Below are positions 63,224 through 64,000 of a stretch of DNA of 64,000 nucleotides, piece by piece. Position numbers and translations under genes: made by a program. This DNA comes from Epilithonimonas lactis (lineage in GTDB: Bacteria; Bacteroidota; Bacteroidia; Flavobacteriales; Weeksellaceae). Where the stretch lies: assembly GCF_900110605.1 (NCBI RefSeq), contig NZ_FOFI01000005.1, forward strand, positions 1 to 64,000, in the 5' to 3' direction. The notes beneath the pieces were generated by a model. It was given only the letters and a program-made list of their open reading frames with translations, was not told the DNA's origin and did not search any database. Positions within the stretch are counted from its first letter, which is position 1, and the number at the start of each line of letters is the position of its first letter.

Positions 63224-64000
63224 ATGTTAAAATCAATTCAAAATAAATATTCGGTTTTATTAATACTTGCTCTCTTTTTTTCGGTTCAGTGCCATCAAAA
63301 AGAAGAAACTATTGCAAAGCCAACAGCTCCTAAAGATGAAACTACGGTTACATTGACCGATGCTCAGCTTAAAAATACGACTATCGAAACAATGCCATTG
63401 TCTGAGAAAAATATTTCTACGGTGCTCAAGATCAACGGAAAAATAGATGTACCACCACAGAATTTGGTTTCCGTAAGTGTTCCGTTGGGCGGCTATCTGA
63501 AAAATACCAATCTCCTTCCGGGAATGCGGGTAAATAAAGGACAGGTGATCGCTGTGATAGAAAATCCTCAGTTTATACAGCTTCAGCAGGATTATCTGAT
63601 GGCTAAATCGAAGCTTCATTTTGCAGAACTGGATTATAACAGGCAAAAAAAGCTGAACCAAAGCCAGGCAAGCAGTGATAAAGTGATGCAGATGGCGCAG
63701 TCTGAGATGAACAGCCAGAGAATTATGATGAATACTTTGGCAGAACAGCTTAAGATCGTGAACATCAACGCGGGCAGTCTTACTTCGGGGAACATCAGGA
63801 AAAGTGTTCCGGTGTACAGCACGATCAACGGTTTTGTGAGCAAAGTGAATGTGAATATCGGAAAGTTTGTCAATCCTTCTGATGTTTTGTTTGAACTCAT
63901 CAATCCCAATGACATTCACCTGAACCTAAAAGTGTATGAAAAAGACCTGCAAATGTTGAAAATCGGACAAAGATTTACCGCCAATACCAATACGCAGCCG
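63224..64000 (+). CDS. czcB: CzcB/CusB-like periplasmic adaptor, partial (leaves the window)
   Basis: 259 codons are visible from ATG 63224: a lipoprotein signal (SVLLILALFFSVQC), then the HlyD/CusB pattern VSVPLGGYLKNTNLLPGMRV, NKGQVIAVIENPQFIQLQQD, a helical hairpin and VYSTINGFVSKVNVNIGKFV. It bridges the RND pump and the outer-membrane factor. It starts three bases after the CzcA fusion and continues past position 64000. Confidence 0.92.
   Translation, partial: MLKSIQNKYSVLLILALFFSVQCHQKEETIAKPTAPKDETTVTLTDAQLKNTTIETMPLSEKNISTVLKINGKIDVPPQNLVSVSVPLGGYLKNTNLLPGMRVNKGQVIAVIENPQFIQLQQDYLMAKSKLHFAELDYNRQKKLNQSQASSDKVMQMAQSEMNSQRIMMNTLAEQLKIVNINAGSLTSGNIRKSVPVYSTINGFVSKVNVNIGKFVNPSDVLFELINPNDIHLNLKVYEKDLQMLKIGQRFTANTNTQP

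Noticed and set aside
1-64000. CRISPR array, rRNA or tRNA genes, insertion-sequence transposase
   Set aside because: No regularly spaced direct repeats, no rRNA-like stretches, no convincing tRNA fold and no transposase or integrase motifs were seen on either strand.

Overview
The window looks like chromosome of a flavobacterium, most likely Chryseobacterium, Elizabethkingia or a close Weeksellaceae relative. The evidence is low G+C content, SusC/SusD outer-membrane genes, Bacteroidetes-type Tra proteins (TraA to TraQ), a MobA/MobB/MobC mobilisation set, an RteC-like regulator, DUF6520 and DUF3945 proteins, and start codons without strong Shine-Dalgarno sequences. Most of the window (about 6.1 to 51.9 kb, perhaps more) is one integrative conjugative element (ICE) of the CTnDOT-like Bacteroidetes class. 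No integrase, tRNA gene or attachment site was found, so its ends lie outside or are not recognisable.

Layout. 1-6 kb: the 5' tip of a helix-turn-helix gene leaving the left edge, a 1054-residue SIR2-APAZ-Argonaute fusion (a predicted anti-plasmid/anti-phage suicide system), a two-PAS orphan histidine kinase and a GNAT-like remnant. 6-8.3 kb: ssb, DUF932 and RadC-like genes. 8.5-21.5 kb, minus strand: a Dam-type methylase, then traQ-O-N-M-L-K-J-I-G-F-E and traD-C-A, with a TIGR02391-like gene inserted in the opposite orientation between traE and traD. 21.5-26 kb: a probable oriT hairpin and mobA, mobB, mobC on the plus strand. 26-38 kb: rteC (frameshifted), a TPR/AraC regulator and a cargo cluster for peptide or glycan uptake (small lipoprotein, 55-residue ORF, MauE-like membrane protein, DUF6520 peptide, S9 peptidase, SusD, SusC). 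38-47.4 kb: a defence-type island with an XRE regulator under a large palindrome, DUF6602 plus a broken AAA/nuclease locus, an unrecognised two-gene membrane module (second gene frameshifted) and a BsuBI/PstI-type restriction-modification pair. 47.5-51.9 kb: topoisomerase III, DUF3945 protein and an excisionase-like HTH. 52-57.6 kb: a lipase pseudogene, a DJ-1/PfpI protein, AlkB, a LexA-like S24 repressor with paired operators, and an hsdM remnant. 57.6-64 kb: a YceI-like protein and a heavy-metal RND efflux operon (CzcA fused to a TolC-like factor, then CzcB running off the right edge).

How it fits together. MobA/MobB would nick the oriT hairpin, MobC would couple DNA to the Tra type IV secretion channel, and TraG (VirB4-like) would power it. 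As written, however, traG has an in-frame TGA replacing a probable Trp codon, and rteC has a shift in an A8 run. The AAA gene, the membrane gene, hsdM and the lipase are also broken. Either the element is decaying or the sequence carries read errors, mainly in homopolymers; read-level checking decides between these. The most interesting content is defence related: the single-chain SIR2-Argonaute, the TIGR02391 insertion in the tra operon, and the two uncharacterised modules at 39.4-44.2 kb.
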